64,000 nt of DNA, from NCBI RefSeq assembly GCF_013369485.1, contig NZ_JABWEB010000013.1:62001-126000 (forward strand), in the 5' to 3' direction. Shown piece by piece: positions 7,717-15,987 of the stretch. Origin of the DNA: Massilia sp. BJB1822. Its GTDB lineage: Bacteria; Pseudomonadota; Gammaproteobacteria; Burkholderiales; Burkholderiaceae_D. Every line of letters begins with the position of its first letter. Position 1 is the stretch's first letter. A program made the position numbers and the translations under genes. A model generated the notes under the pieces. The model had not been told where the DNA came from. It worked only from the letters and a program-made list of their open reading frames with translations, and did no database searches.

Positions 7717-8796
7717 ATGCTGCGCAAAAAGTTCACGCACTACTTCATCGCCTTGTTTGGCGCCCTCTTCCTGCTCTCGGCGCAAGCCGAACAGGCTGCG
7801 GCCAAGCTCGGTAATGTCACCATCCTCGCCACCGGCGGCACCATTGCCGGCAGTGGCGCCACCAGCACCACGACCGTAGGTTATACCGCTGCCACCGTCG
7901 GCGTGCAGCAACTGATCGCCGCTGTCCCTGAGCTGGCCAAGGTCGCCAACGTCAAAGGCGAACAGGTATTCCAGATCGCCAGCGAAAGCATGACCAACGA
8001 ACACTGGCTGACCCTGGGCAAGCGCGTGAATGCGCTGCTGGCGCAGAACGACGTGGACGGCATCGTGATCACCCACGGCACCGACACCATGGAAGAAACC
8101 GCTTACTTCCTGAACCTGGTGGTCAAGAGCAAGAAGCCAGTGGTCCTGGTCGGCGCCATGCGTCCTTCCACCGCCCTGTCGGCTGACGGTCCGATCAATC
8201 TGTACAACGCCGTACTGCTGGCTGCCAGCCAGGAAGCGGTGGGCAAAGGCGTGATGGTCGCCATGGCCGACCAGATTCACAGCGCGCGCGACGTGAGCAA
8301 GACCAATACCTCGACCCCGGATGCCTTCAAGACCTCCGAGCTGGGCATGATCGGTTACATCCAAGGCAACAAGCCTTTCTTCTACCGCGTTTCGACCCGC
8401 AAACACACCACCGACACTGAGTTCGACATCGCCAATCTGCAAGCCCTGCCGCAAGTGGATATCGTGTACGGCTACGCCAATATGAATACCGTGGCGCTGG
8501 ACGCCTTCGTCGCCAATGGCGCCAAGGGCATTATTCACGCCGGCACCGGCGACGGCAGCGTAGCGGCCAAGGTAAAACCAGGTCTGGTCGCGGCACGCAA
8601 AAAAGGCACGCTGATCGTGCGTTCGAGCCGCGTCGGCCAAGGCATCCTGGCGCGTAATGGCGAAGCCAATGACGATGAATTGGACTTCGTGGTATCCGAT
8701 ACGCTGAATCCACAGAAAGCCCGCATTCTGCTGATGCTGGCACTGACCAAAACCAATGACAGCAAAGCCATCCAGCGCATGTTCTATACCTATTAA
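7717..8796 (+). CDS. ansB: Type II (periplasmic) L-asparaginase
   Basis: The ATG at 7717 (AATGGAG upstream) gives 359 residues with a signal peptide (LRKKFTHYFIALFGALFLLSAQA). The protein contains both asparaginase signatures: ILATGGTIAGSGA with the catalytic Thr of TGGTIA, and the second motif DGIVITHGTDTMEETAYFL with the Thr-Asp pair. The downstream HAGTGDGS segment is also conserved. It hydrolyses L-asparagine to aspartate and ammonia in the periplasm. The gene is monocistronic, with a perfect bidirectional terminator 20 bp downstream. The 200 bp upstream are AT-rich but I see no unambiguous promoter. Confidence 0.95.
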   Translation: MLRKKFTHYFIALFGALFLLSAQAEQAAAKLGNVTILATGGTIAGSGATSTTTVGYTAATVGVQQLIAAVPELAKVANVKGEQVFQIASESMTNEHWLTLGKRVNALLAQNDVDGIVITHGTDTMEETAYFLNLVVKSKKPVVLVGAMRPSTALSADGPINLYNAVLLAASQEAVGKGVMVAMADQIHSARDVSKTNTSTPDAFKTSELGMIGYIQGNKPFFYRVSTRKHTTDTEFDIANLQALPQVDIVYGYANMNTVALDAFVANGAKGIIHAGTGDGSVAAKVKPGLVAARKKGTLIVRSSRVGQGILARNGEANDDELDFVVSDTLNPQKARILLMLALTKTNDSKAIQRMFYTY

Positions 8797-8815
8797 GAAC
8801 TGCCCAGGCTGAAAT

Positions 8816-8851
8816 AAAAAAGGCTTTCCGGATATCCGGAAAGCCTTTTTT
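8816..8851. terminator. Bidirectional terminator between ansB and a convergent small gene
   Basis: Positions 8816-8851 are a perfect 36-bp palindrome centred on GATATC. It has a GC-rich core (GGCTTTCCGG/CCGGAAAGCC), flanked by A-runs on one side and T-runs on the other. It can end transcription from both ansB and the minus-strand gene at 8867-9112. Confidence 0.92.
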
Positions 8852-8866
8852 ATTTGCCATTCTGGT

Positions 8867-9112
8867 TCAAAACAGATGGCCTGTTTTAACTGCCATCGCC
8901 AATATCGCCAGCAAGGAAGTAATCTGAATGCTGCCCAGCCAAAATATCTGAGTCCGCAATTCACGGAATCCCTGCTCCACGCGGTGTTCCAAAGCATCCA
9001 TGCGGCGCTCCACAGCTTCCAGTCGCCGGTTTTGCATATCCACGACCGTACTCAGGGTTTCCACTCGCCCCTCCAGCCGCGCGATACGCACATCAAATTC
9101 CTGATCACTCAT
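8867..9112 (-). CDS. Small coiled-coil membrane-anchored protein
   Basis: The ATG at 9112 is preceded by GGAGG; five more upstream codons are possible but lie over the ribosome site. The 81-residue product has an N-terminal amphipathic coiled coil of about 50 residues (IARLEGRVETLSTVVDMQNRRLEAVERRMDAL and on) and a C-terminal hydrophobic helix (SIQITSLLAILAMAV). This tail-anchored layout is common among small hypothetical proteins of betaproteobacteria. No function can be assigned; the partner may be another membrane protein. Confidence 0.7.
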   Translation of the reverse strand: MSDQEFDVRIARLEGRVETLSTVVDMQNRRLEAVERRMDALEHRVEQGFRELRTQIFWLGSIQITSLLAILAMAVKTGHLF

Positions 9113-9256
9113 AGCGCCTCCGCTCACGGTAGTTTAGCACCATGCCAGCATGCCAGTGCGCGCTCGCCATGCTTTATGCCGTATCAAGAAGCGCTACTTT
9201 GTTCCACCTTCGCGTTGCCTCCCGTTCTAGGTAGTTCGCGCCAGGAGCTGGCGCGA

Positions 9257-10180
9257 TTACGCCAGCTCCTGATCTGCCTCCCCGGCATCGTCCTGACGCA
9301 GCACGCGGCGGGCAGCGGCGATCGCCTCTAAGCTCAGCTTTTCCAGCCGCGGCGATTGCACCCGCCAGGAATGCCAGTACAGATGAACGTCGAGATAGCG
9401 GCCGGGCGCCAGATCGCATAATTTTCCCGTTTCCAGATCGCTGCCGTATTGCTGGGACGGCAGCATGCCGCTGCCTAATCCCAGGCGCACGGCATTTAAA
9501 AACGCTTCAGCCGATGGAATATATAGGCTTGGATAACTGCCGGGCGGCAGGCCTAAAACCTGCTGAATGAAATTCGCCTGCAGCATATCCTTGCGGTCAA
9601 ATACCACGACCGGCGCCTTGCGCGCCGCGTCCCTTTCAAAACCGGCGCTGAAATAGCGCTCGCGATAATCGGGCGTTCCTAATAGGCTGTAGCGCATAAA
9701 ACCCAAAGGTTCGACCACGCAGCCGCGCATCGGCAAAGGCTGGCTGGAAATACAGGCAATCGCCTGCCCCAATTCCAGCAGCGAATATGTATGGTCCTGG
9801 TCATCCAGGGTGATATCCAATAAGAGGCGTTCACGGATTAAAAACGGCGCCAATTCCGGCAATAGCCAGGTCGCCAGCGTGTCGTTATTCACGGCCAGCG
9901 CCACGCTTAAGGGACGGCCGCCATCTTCCTCCAATTCGGCGAAAAACTCCTGTTCCAGCAAGCGGCTGCGGCGCAGATATTGCAGCAGCCGCTGCCCCGG
10001 CCCGGTGGCGCGGCAGGGACGGCTGCGCACCACCAGCGGCGCGCCGATGGCGGCTTCCATGGCGCTGACGCGCTGGGAGACGGCGGATGGGGTCAGGTGC
10101 AGGCTGGCGGCAGCCTGTTCAAAGCTGCCACTATCGAGCACGGCAAGCAGCGCCTCGCTTTGGCGGGAATCGAGCAGCAT
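9257..10180 (-). CDS. argP: LysR-family regulator ArgP (LysG)
   Basis: The 307-residue protein opens MLLDSRQSEALLAVLDSGSFEQAAASLHLTPSAVSQRVSAMEAAIG. The early LxSxQxEALxAVxxxGSFExAAxxLxxTPSAVSQR pattern is characteristic of ArgP/LysG (formerly IciA). Its effector domain follows. ArgP senses arginine and lysine and activates the LysE/ArgO exporter, which here is divergently transcribed 111 bp away. That arrangement is the classic one and supports the assignment. Confidence 0.9.
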   Translation of the reverse strand: MLLDSRQSEALLAVLDSGSFEQAAASLHLTPSAVSQRVSAMEAAIGAPLVVRSRPCRATGPGQRLLQYLRRSRLLEQEFFAELEEDGGRPLSVALAVNNDTLATWLLPELAPFLIRERLLLDITLDDQDHTYSLLELGQAIACISSQPLPMRGCVVEPLGFMRYSLLGTPDYRERYFSAGFERDAARKAPVVVFDRKDMLQANFIQQVLGLPPGSYPSLYIPSAEAFLNAVRLGLGSGMLPSQQYGSDLETGKLCDLAPGRYLDVHLYWHSWRVQSPRLEKLSLEAIAAARRVLRQDDAGEADQELA

Positions 10181-10291
10181 GAATGTCCTTCTTTAGAAAT
10201 TTTAAGTATTCCTGACGAATATTAATTCAACTTCATCTATGCGTGCAAGCAAGGGACAATATGCGTTTTGCATCTAAAGAAGGAGAAAATC

Positions 10292-10906
10292 ATGCTATTT
10301 GCACAAAGTTATTTGAACGGACTCGGACTCGGCGCCAGTCTCATCATGGCCATCGGCGCCCAGAACGCCCACGTGCTGCGCACCGGCATCCAGCGCTCAA
10401 ACGTGGGCGTGACGGTGGCCGCCTGCATCGCCATCGATGCTCTGCTGATCGGTCTGGGTGTGGCAGGCGCGGGTGCCCTGATCCAGGATTCCCCGCTGCT
10501 GCTGGGCCTGGCACGCTGGGGCGGTGCCGCCTTCCTCATCTGGTATGGCTTGCGCAGCTGGAAATCGCTGCTGGGCAGCCACAGTCTGGACCTGGCCAGC
10601 CAGAGCGCCACGCCGACCGCGCGCAAAGCCCTGGTCAGCGTGGTCGCCCTGTCCCTGCTCAATCCCCATGTGTATCTGGACACGGTGGTCCTGCTGGGCA
10701 GCGTGGGCGGCAGTTATCCGGTCGAGCAGCGGACCAGCTTCTCGGTCGGCGCCATGACCGCCTCGGTCCTGTGGTTCTGCGCCCTCGGCTTCGGCGCCGT
10801 CCGCCTCTCCAGCGTGCTGCAGCGCCCCATCGTCTGGAAAATCATCGAAGGCTTGACCGGCGCCATCATGCTGGCCCTGGCTGCCAGCCTGATTCTGGGC
10901 GGCTAA
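10292..10906 (+). CDS. lysE: LysE/ArgO-family basic amino acid exporter
   Basis: The ATG at 10292 has AAGGAG upstream. The 204-residue protein has six membrane segments and the family signature GASLIMAIGAQNAHVLRTGIQR near the N-terminus, plus the second conserved block SLLNPHVYLDTVVLLGS. It exports L-lysine and/or L-arginine across the inner membrane, protecting the cell from overload. Whether it is LysE- or ArgO-like in substrate cannot be decided from sequence. It is transcribed away from argP, its probable activator. Confidence 0.92.
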   Translation: MLFAQSYLNGLGLGASLIMAIGAQNAHVLRTGIQRSNVGVTVAACIAIDALLIGLGVAGAGALIQDSPLLLGLARWGGAAFLIWYGLRSWKSLLGSHSLDLASQSATPTARKALVSVVALSLLNPHVYLDTVVLLGSVGGSYPVEQRTSFSVGAMTASVLWFCALGFGAVRLSSVLQRPIVWKIIEGLTGAIMLALAASLILGG

Positions 10907-10912
10907 GACAAC

Positions 10913-12697
10913 TCAAGCCGCCTCGGCATGGGCCTCGGTGATGGTTTTATACTGCGCCAACTGGTTTTCCATCAGGTAGTGATAGAGCCCGGCCGTGTCC
11001 TGCATCAGCTCGCGGTGGCTGCCTTGCTGCGCGATACAGCCCTGGTCCAGCACCAGGATGCGGTCGGCCTTCACGATGGTCGAGTAGCGGTGGGCGATGA
11101 TGATGGTGGTGCGGCCCGCCATCAGCTTGTCCAGCGCATTCTGCACCTGCACTTCGCTGGCCGAATCGAGCGCGCTGGTGGCTTCGTCCAGGATCAGGAT
11201 GCGCGGATTGCGCAACAGGGCGCGGGCGATCGCCACCCGCTGTTTCTGCCCGCCCGAGAGCTGCACGCCACGCTCGCCGACGATGGTCTCGTAGCCCTGC
11301 GGGAAAGCCTGGATGAAGTCGTGCGCGTTCGCCAGCCTGGCGGCGGCCATGACTTCGGCCAGCGAAGCTTCGCGTTCGGAGACGGCAAAGGCGATGTTCT
11401 CGTAGATCGATCCGGAAAACAGCGAAGGCTCCTGTTCGACGATGGCGATGTTGTCGCGCATGGCGCTGGCATTGGCCGGCGTCAGCACCGTGCCGTCGAA
11501 GCCGATGCTGCCCTGCTGGGCCTCGTAAAAGCCCAGCAGCATGCTGGCGATGGTGGACTTGCCCGCGCCTGAAGCGCCGACCAGCGCAATCTTCTCTCCA
11601 GCCGCGATAGTGAAACTGATGCCGCGCAGGGCCAGCTTGTCCGGCCGCTCCGGATAGGCGAACACCACGTCGCGGAAAGCCACATTGCCTTGCAGCGCCA
11701 GCGCCGCCACGGGCACAGCCACCTCTTCCTCTTCGCCGATCAGCTCAAAAATCCGCTCGGTGGCGCCGATGGTGCGCATCCACTCGCTCCAGAAGTCCGT
11801 CACCGCGCTGGCGGCGTCGGTCACCATGGTCGAGTACAGGATGAAAGCGGTCAGCTCGCCGATGGTCAGCGCGTCCTCCAGAATCAGTTTTGCGCCGAAC
11901 CATAGCGTGACCAGCAAACTCATATACACAAGGAAGATGGACCAGCCGCGGAAGGCTGCCATCATGCGCGTGGTGGACAGGGAGACATTCAGCGCGTCTT
12001 CGGTGGACTGGCCGTAGCGCCGCGCCGCCGTCCGGCCCTGGTTGAAGGCATGCACCAGGCGGATATTGGCCAGATGCTCGTAGGCGGTCTTGCCGCAATC
12101 GGCCTGGCTTTGCTGCATATTGCGCGAATGCTTGCGGATACGCTTGCCGCCCCAGTGCGACAGCAGCAGGCTGGCCGGAATGAAGAAGGCCAGCATCAAG
12201 GTCAGCGCCGGCGAGATAATCAGCAGCATGGTCACGCCGCCAATCAGAATGCACAGGCAGCGCAGGGAGATCGCCGCGCCCATGGTCAGGGTTTCGTGCA
12301 GCACTTCGACATCGGCCGTCAAACGGTTGCTCAACTCGCCCACATTGTGGCGGTCGAAGAAGCTGATCTTCTTGCCGATCAGCGCCCCGAACAGCTGGCG
12401 CCGGATGCGCGTGACGATCATATAGCCGGTCGACTCGAACAGGTAGTAGCGCAGCGTGGTGGCAATCGCCTGCAGGATGAACACGCCCAGCATCAGCGAG
12501 CCAAGCATGATGAACCAGGATTCGCTCTTCTTCTCGCTCATGCCATCGATGAAGTAGGCGATAGCCTTGGGATAGGCCAGTTGCACCATCACCGTCAGCA
12601 CCATGAAGAACAGGCCCAGCGCCAGCCGGCCGGCAAAAGGACGCAGCAGCTGCAGGCGTTCCAGGTGGGGGTTGGTTTTGCGCGCTGGGAACGTCAT
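10913..12697 (-). CDS. ABC exporter (fused membrane and ATPase domains), last gene of the RiPP locus
   Basis: The 594-residue protein is a half-transporter with a six-helix exporter domain (about residues 25-320) and an ATPase domain. The ATPase domain has Walker A GASGAGKS around Lys380, signature LSGGQKQ at 480-486 and Walker B LILDEATSALD with Asp504/Glu505. It lacks an N-terminal C39 peptidase domain, so leader removal must be done by another protein. Its ATG overlaps the stop of the MauD-like gene by 4 bp, making it the terminal gene of the peptide operon. Export of the modified peptides is the natural role. Lipid or drug export, as in MsbA relatives, is the alternative from sequence alone. 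Confidence 0.88.
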   Translation of the reverse strand: MTFPARKTNPHLERLQLLRPFAGRLALGLFFMVLTVMVQLAYPKAIAYFIDGMSEKKSESWFIMLGSLMLGVFILQAIATTLRYYLFESTGYMIVTRIRRQLFGALIGKKISFFDRHNVGELSNRLTADVEVLHETLTMGAAISLRCLCILIGGVTMLLIISPALTLMLAFFIPASLLLSHWGGKRIRKHSRNMQQSQADCGKTAYEHLANIRLVHAFNQGRTAARRYGQSTEDALNVSLSTTRMMAAFRGWSIFLVYMSLLVTLWFGAKLILEDALTIGELTAFILYSTMVTDAASAVTDFWSEWMRTIGATERIFELIGEEEEVAVPVAALALQGNVAFRDVVFAYPERPDKLALRGISFTIAAGEKIALVGASGAGKSTIASMLLGFYEAQQGSIGFDGTVLTPANASAMRDNIAIVEQEPSLFSGSIYENIAFAVSEREASLAEVMAAARLANAHDFIQAFPQGYETIVGERGVQLSGGQKQRVAIARALLRNPRILILDEATSALDSASEVQVQNALDKLMAGRTTIIIAHRYSTIVKADRILVLDQGCIAQQGSHRELMQDTAGLYHYLMENQLAQYKTITEAHAEAA

Positions 12698-13272
12698 GCC
12701 GCAACCTCCTCTTCCGTCTCCGCTTCCACTTCAGCGTCGGCCATCTGCTCGCGGAAGCTGAGCCAATTCTCGTCGCCGATCATGCCGCCCGCTTCCAGGC
12801 TGCCGCTCTCGTTCAGGAACATATAGTAGGGCGAGGTCATGGTCGGATTCAGCACCTTGAATTCATCGGTCGAGACGCGCATGGTCACACCAGGCAGCGC
12901 AGTGCCGCGCAGGAAGCGGCGCAAGCGCCATTTCGCTTCGCGGCTGACCAGCCAGATATCAAGCCCCGCTTCGTCGGCCCGCGCCAGCATGCGGCCGATT
13001 TCGGGCAGCTTGGATTTACATTTGGGGCAGCCGCTGGACAGGAAGAGCAGCACTGCCGGCCGCGGCCCCGCCGTGAAGACAGCCTTCTTCCCGCCCATCA
13101 TCGGCTTGCCCCGCACTTCCGGCACCACCTCACCCACCGGCAGCGTGAAGTCCTGGCCCTGTGCCGCCATCATATTGCGCACGGAGCTGAGCAGGCTGAA
13201 GGTGAGCTTCAGGTTCAGCGCCACGCTGAGCGCCAGGATGATCAACACGGCATACAGCACATTCGCGTCCAT
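12694..13272 (-). CDS. MauD-like membrane-anchored thioredoxin-fold protein
   Basis: The ATG at 13272 sits in a TGATG overlap with the upstream gene. The 192-residue protein has an N-terminal anchor helix (VLYAVLIILALSVALNL) and a thioredoxin-like domain with GCPKC (Cys82, Cys85). In MauD of the methylamine-utilisation system the same architecture with a CxxC motif assists disulfide formation in a periplasmic subunit. There is no methylamine dehydrogenase here. The adjacent MauE-like gene and the two-cysteine peptides suggest that the pair introduces or isomerises a disulfide in the peptides. The C-terminus is acidic (EVEAETEEE). Confidence 0.82.
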   Translation of the reverse strand: MDANVLYAVLIILALSVALNLKLTFSLLSSVRNMMAAQGQDFTLPVGEVVPEVRGKPMMGGKKAVFTAGPRPAVLLFLSSGCPKCKSKLPEIGRMLARADEAGLDIWLVSREAKWRLRRFLRGTALPGVTMRVSTDEFKVLNPTMTSPYYMFLNESGSLEAGGMIGDENWLSFREQMADAEVEAETEEEVAA

Positions 13273-13802
13273 CACACATATCCTTTCGACGAATGCACCA
13301 GTAGCATGGCCAGGTCATGGAATTCGATGGCGATCACGGTCAGGATCAGCGCCAGGGCGGCAGCCGTCAGCAGCGCGGGCCAGGCCATGTCTGCCGCGCC
13401 CGCAAAAGCCAGATAGAAGGCCGCGCTCAGGATCACCAGCACATTGCGCAGCAGGTCGAAGCCCGATACCGAACGCTCCGATTCGCCGAAGCAGCTGCAT
13501 TTGACGATGCCCTCCTTCACATACTTGTAGCCGATGAAGGCGGTAAAGCAGGAGAACAGCAGCAGCGCCGCCAGCATGCCCTGATAGCTGAAGGCGATGC
13601 CGGCCACGATCAGCAGGGCCAGTCCGAATTCCAGTCCCACCAGGGCCGGCGCCAGCCAGGCGCTGAAGCCGCGTCCCAGGCCCAGCGACTCCGTCAGATT
13701 GGTCTGGAACTGGCTGAAAGTGCGGTACTTGCCCAGCGCTGCGAAGAACAGCAGGAAGGCCAGGAAATAGCGGAACACTTCCGCGATGAAGATCGCCGCC
13801 AT
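13272..13802 (-). CDS. MauE/DoxX-type redox-associated membrane protein
   Basis: The true start is the ATG at 13802, which overlaps the protease stop (TGATG). The 176-residue protein has four membrane helices (residues about 8-22, 50-70, 75-92, 118-135, with a further hydrophobic end) and the MauE hallmark K-C-S-C-F-G (Cys102, Cys104) in a loop. MauE is thought to pass oxidising equivalents to MauD. Here it is directly followed by the MauD-like gene. Its occurrence with an ATP-grasp ligase and two-cysteine peptides argues for a role in peptide disulfide formation. No quinone-binding site can be identified. Confidence 0.82.
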   Translation of the reverse strand: MAAIFIAEVFRYFLAFLLFFAALGKYRTFSQFQTNLTESLGLGRGFSAWLAPALVGLEFGLALLIVAGIAFSYQGMLAALLLFSCFTAFIGYKYVKEGIVKCSCFGESERSVSGFDLLRNVLVILSAAFYLAFAGAADMAWPALLTAAALALILTVIAIEFHDLAMLLVHSSKGYV

Positions 13803-14686
13803 CAGTAAGCTGCCTCGGTCCAGCGTGGATGGTAGCCGCCTTCGGCGCGTTCGCGCAGCTTGACGCCGTCGCGCGTGGCCATCAGGGCGTCGATCCACGG
13901 CTCGTCATCGGAGCGGTTGAGGCCACGGCCGACGGTTTTCTGGATCAGGCGCGACACTTCCCAGGACAGTGCCTCCACTTCCGGTTCGCGCCGGATGTTC
14001 AGGCCCATGGCGGCCAGTTCGCCGCGCGTGATCGGATAGCCATGCGAATGGAAACCGTACATCAGCTGCTTGAGAATCTTGCGCCGCGCTTCCTCGCCCG
14101 CCTGCGGCAGCTGGAACGCCAGCAGTTCTTCGCCGATCTGCTCCAACTCCAGCGTGGTGCGGTAAAAGGCGGTCAACGTGGGCGGGAAGATGCTGCCGCA
14201 CAGCAGGGACAGCGCTTGCATGCGCGCCTCTTCCGAACTGACGCCGAACCAGTCCTCGCTCATGGCGCCGAACATCTTGATGTCCATGCTGGAGAACATG
14301 CTCGCCGCTTCGTCGTCCGACACGCCGCCATGCAGATGCGGATCGATGGGCGAGAAGATGGCCAGGTCGCCGGCGATGATCTCGTCGGCCGCCAGCGCCA
14401 GGATGGTGCTGGACGATTCGCAGTAATACGGCACGATGAAGCTCAGGCGGTCGCAGAACTCGCGCAGCAGCAAGGCGATGCGGCGCGCCGCCACCACCGC
14501 GCCGCCGCGCGACTGGATCAGCACATCGAGCCGCGGCGAGTGGCCCATTTCGCGGCATTGTTCGTACAGCGCGGGCAAGTGTTCCATGTCCAGGCGCGAG
14601 GCGGCAAACACCAGCACCCGGCTTTGGCGGCTTTGCTCCAGCTGGCGGATCAGGGCTTGAGCGGGGAATTCTTTCAAATGCGGCAT
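13802..14686 (-). CDS. SDH-family Clp-fold serine protease, candidate leader peptidase
   Basis: The 294-residue protein has the SDH/SppA-like Clp/crotonase fold signature. LDVLIQSRGGAVVAARRIALLL (about 53-74) corresponds to the PGG oxyanion segment. YYCESSSTILALAADEI (88-103) places the nucleophile at Ser91, followed by SPIDPHLHG (112-120). SDH-type proteins of bacteria and archaea carry a SxxTxIALAADEI motif of this kind. There is no signal peptide, so it would act in the cytoplasm. It overlaps the ATP-grasp gene by 13 bp and the MauE-like gene by one base. With no peptidase domain in the exporter, it is the best candidate to cut the peptide leaders; this is inference. Confidence 0.82.
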   Translation of the reverse strand: MPHLKEFPAQALIRQLEQSRQSRVLVFAASRLDMEHLPALYEQCREMGHSPRLDVLIQSRGGAVVAARRIALLLREFCDRLSFIVPYYCESSSTILALAADEIIAGDLAIFSPIDPHLHGGVSDDEAASMFSSMDIKMFGAMSEDWFGVSSEEARMQALSLLCGSIFPPTLTAFYRTTLELEQIGEELLAFQLPQAGEEARRKILKQLMYGFHSHGYPITRGELAAMGLNIRREPEVEALSWEVSRLIQKTVGRGLNRSDDEPWIDALMATRDGVKLRERAEGGYHPRWTEAAY

Positions 14687-15681
14687 GCGGCCTCCTCGCT
14701 GAGACGGTCGGCGACGGCGTCCAGCATCTTGAATTCGGGGATCAGCTGTTCCACGTACAGGAACTGGCCGTTCGGATTATTTTCGAGGAAGACGTATTCG
14801 CCTTCGGGCGTGACGATCAGATCGAGCGCGCTGTAGTTCAGGCCATAGCTCTGGACGAAGACCAGGCAGCGCTCCTTGATCTCGTCGGGCAGCTCGGTCG
14901 CCTCATACAGGATTTCGGCCGACATATCGCGCGAATCGACGGCCGTGCGCGGATCGTCCTGCGAATGCAGCTTGGCGGCGAAAATGCGGCCGGCGATGAT
15001 GGTCACGCGCAGCTCGTACTGCTTGTGGATGTATTCCTGGAAGTGGCAGGGCACCTCGCTGACGGCATCCAGACTCTCCATCATCTCGTCGGTGACGATG
15101 GTGGTGGCCAGGCCGGTGGCGATGCGGTCCTCGTCGGCCACGGCTTCCGCGCCCAGCATCGGCGAAGACAGGCATTTGAATACCAGGTCGCCCTGCACGC
15201 TGTCCTTGAACGCCCTCACCCGCTCGGGCGAATTGGTGACGATGGAGGCTGGCACGCGGAAGCCCATCGACCTCGCGCGCTGCAGCTGCTCGCCCTTCCA
15301 CATGGAGCCGCGCAGGGCCACGGGGTGGCTCATCCAATAGCAATCGAGGGGATAGAGAAGGCCGAACAAGGCGTGTTCGGTTTCCATTTTGGCGTAGGCG
15401 CGCTCCTGCACCGTCAAGTCTTCGCTGGCGAAGGCGAAATCGGCGGGTTTGCGCGCCCACACGGCGCCCACCTCGGCCAGGTCGATGCTGGCGCCGGTCG
15501 GCAGATGGCGGATTTCGCTGCTCATTTTATTCTGGGTGAACAGCTGGCAGATTTGATAGTCGCGGGGGAAAGCATCCAGATTGATGCGGAACACGGCGCA
15601 GTCGCGGGCCGTAAGCAGGGGCATAACCAGATCAGCATGCAGATCAAAACTATTGGTGACGATCAAAACCTTTTTTGCCAT
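14674..15681 (-). CDS. MvdD/graspetide-type ATP-grasp peptide ligase
   Basis: The 335-residue protein is an ATP-grasp enzyme of the MvdC/MvdD (microviridin) type. It has an N-terminal domain MAKKVLIVTNSFDLHADLV, the nucleotide-binding Lys169 in LVFKC, the hinge FQEYI (214-218) and the metal-binding block FLENNPNGQFLYVE (Glu300, Asn302, Asn304, Gln306). Enzymes of this family activate Asp/Glu side chains with ATP and join them to Ser/Thr (ester) or Lys (amide) of a precursor peptide recognised through its leader. Its start is 56 bp after the last peptide gene, with a hairpin in between. It is the only ligase for nine peptides, so relaxed core specificity is expected. Confidence 0.9.
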   Translation of the reverse strand: MAKKVLIVTNSFDLHADLVMPLLTARDCAVFRINLDAFPRDYQICQLFTQNKMSSEIRHLPTGASIDLAEVGAVWARKPADFAFASEDLTVQERAYAKMETEHALFGLLYPLDCYWMSHPVALRGSMWKGEQLQRARSMGFRVPASIVTNSPERVRAFKDSVQGDLVFKCLSSPMLGAEAVADEDRIATGLATTIVTDEMMESLDAVSEVPCHFQEYIHKQYELRVTIIAGRIFAAKLHSQDDPRTAVDSRDMSAEILYEATELPDEIKERCLVFVQSYGLNYSALDLIVTPEGEYVFLENNPNGQFLYVEQLIPEFKMLDAVADRLSEEAACRI

Positions 15682-15694
15682 GAATCTCTCTCGT

Positions 15695-15727
15695 GAAAGA
15701 AAGGGCCGGCACCAGGCCAGCCCCTTT
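15695..15727 (-). terminator. Attenuator-like hairpin between peptide array and ATP-grasp gene
   Basis: On the minus strand AAAGGG-G-CTGGC can pair with GCCGG-CCCTTT (one bulged G, one G-U pair), leaving a 5-nt loop and followed by CTTTC. It sits between the last peptide gene and the ligase. Partial termination here would yield much more peptide mRNA than enzyme mRNA, as is common in RiPP operons. The T-tract is short, so read-through is likely. Confidence 0.55.
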
Positions 15728-15737
15728 GCTTATTCGA

Positions 15738-15926
15738 TCAGCACCACACGCCTTGGTCGCCGTCCCATGGCCATTGCATTTCACGCTCGTAAGGGCCGGA
15801 GCAGCCGGCGCGGGCGACGCCGTCGCGCTGCTTCCACTGGGCGGCAGGCGCCGCTTGTTTTTCCTTGTTTTCCGCCAGGCGGAAGGCAAACAGTTGCTGT
15901 GCTGGTTTTTTATCGCTTTGTTTCAT
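15738..15926 (-). CDS. RiPP precursor-like peptide 9 (62 aa)
   Basis: This is the last and most divergent of nine paralogous peptides. It keeps the leader block LFAFRLA (residues 12-18), AQWKQRDGV, AGC with Cys42, and the D-x-G-x-x-C ending with Cys62. The 19 residues between the cysteines (SGPYEREMQWPWDGDQGVW) are rich in Trp and unlike those of its sisters. The K-to-R change in FAFRLA is unique to this copy. A GGATGAAGC context gives the ribosome site. It lies 56 bp upstream of the ATP-grasp gene. Confidence 0.8.
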   Translation of the reverse strand: MKQSDKKPAQQLFAFRLAENKEKQAAPAAQWKQRDGVARAGCSGPYEREMQWPWDGDQGVWC

Positions 15927-15953
15927 GCTTCATCCTTAAAGTAGAACATAGAA

Positions 15954-15977
15954 CAAGCCCCGCCCCGGCGGGGCTTG
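15954..15977 (-). terminator. GC-rich hairpin between peptide genes 8 and 9
   Basis: CAAGCCCCGC pairs with GCGGGGCTTG around a 4-nt loop, a perfect 10-bp stem. On the minus strand it is followed by TTCTATGTTC, not a strong T-run, so it may act as an mRNA stability element or a weak attenuator rather than a full terminator. Confidence 0.55.
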
Positions 15978-15987
15978 CGATCACAAC

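Noticed and set aside
10913-12697. MsbA lipid A flippase
   Set aside because: Sequence alone would permit it, but the translational coupling to the peptide-modification genes makes peptide export more likely.
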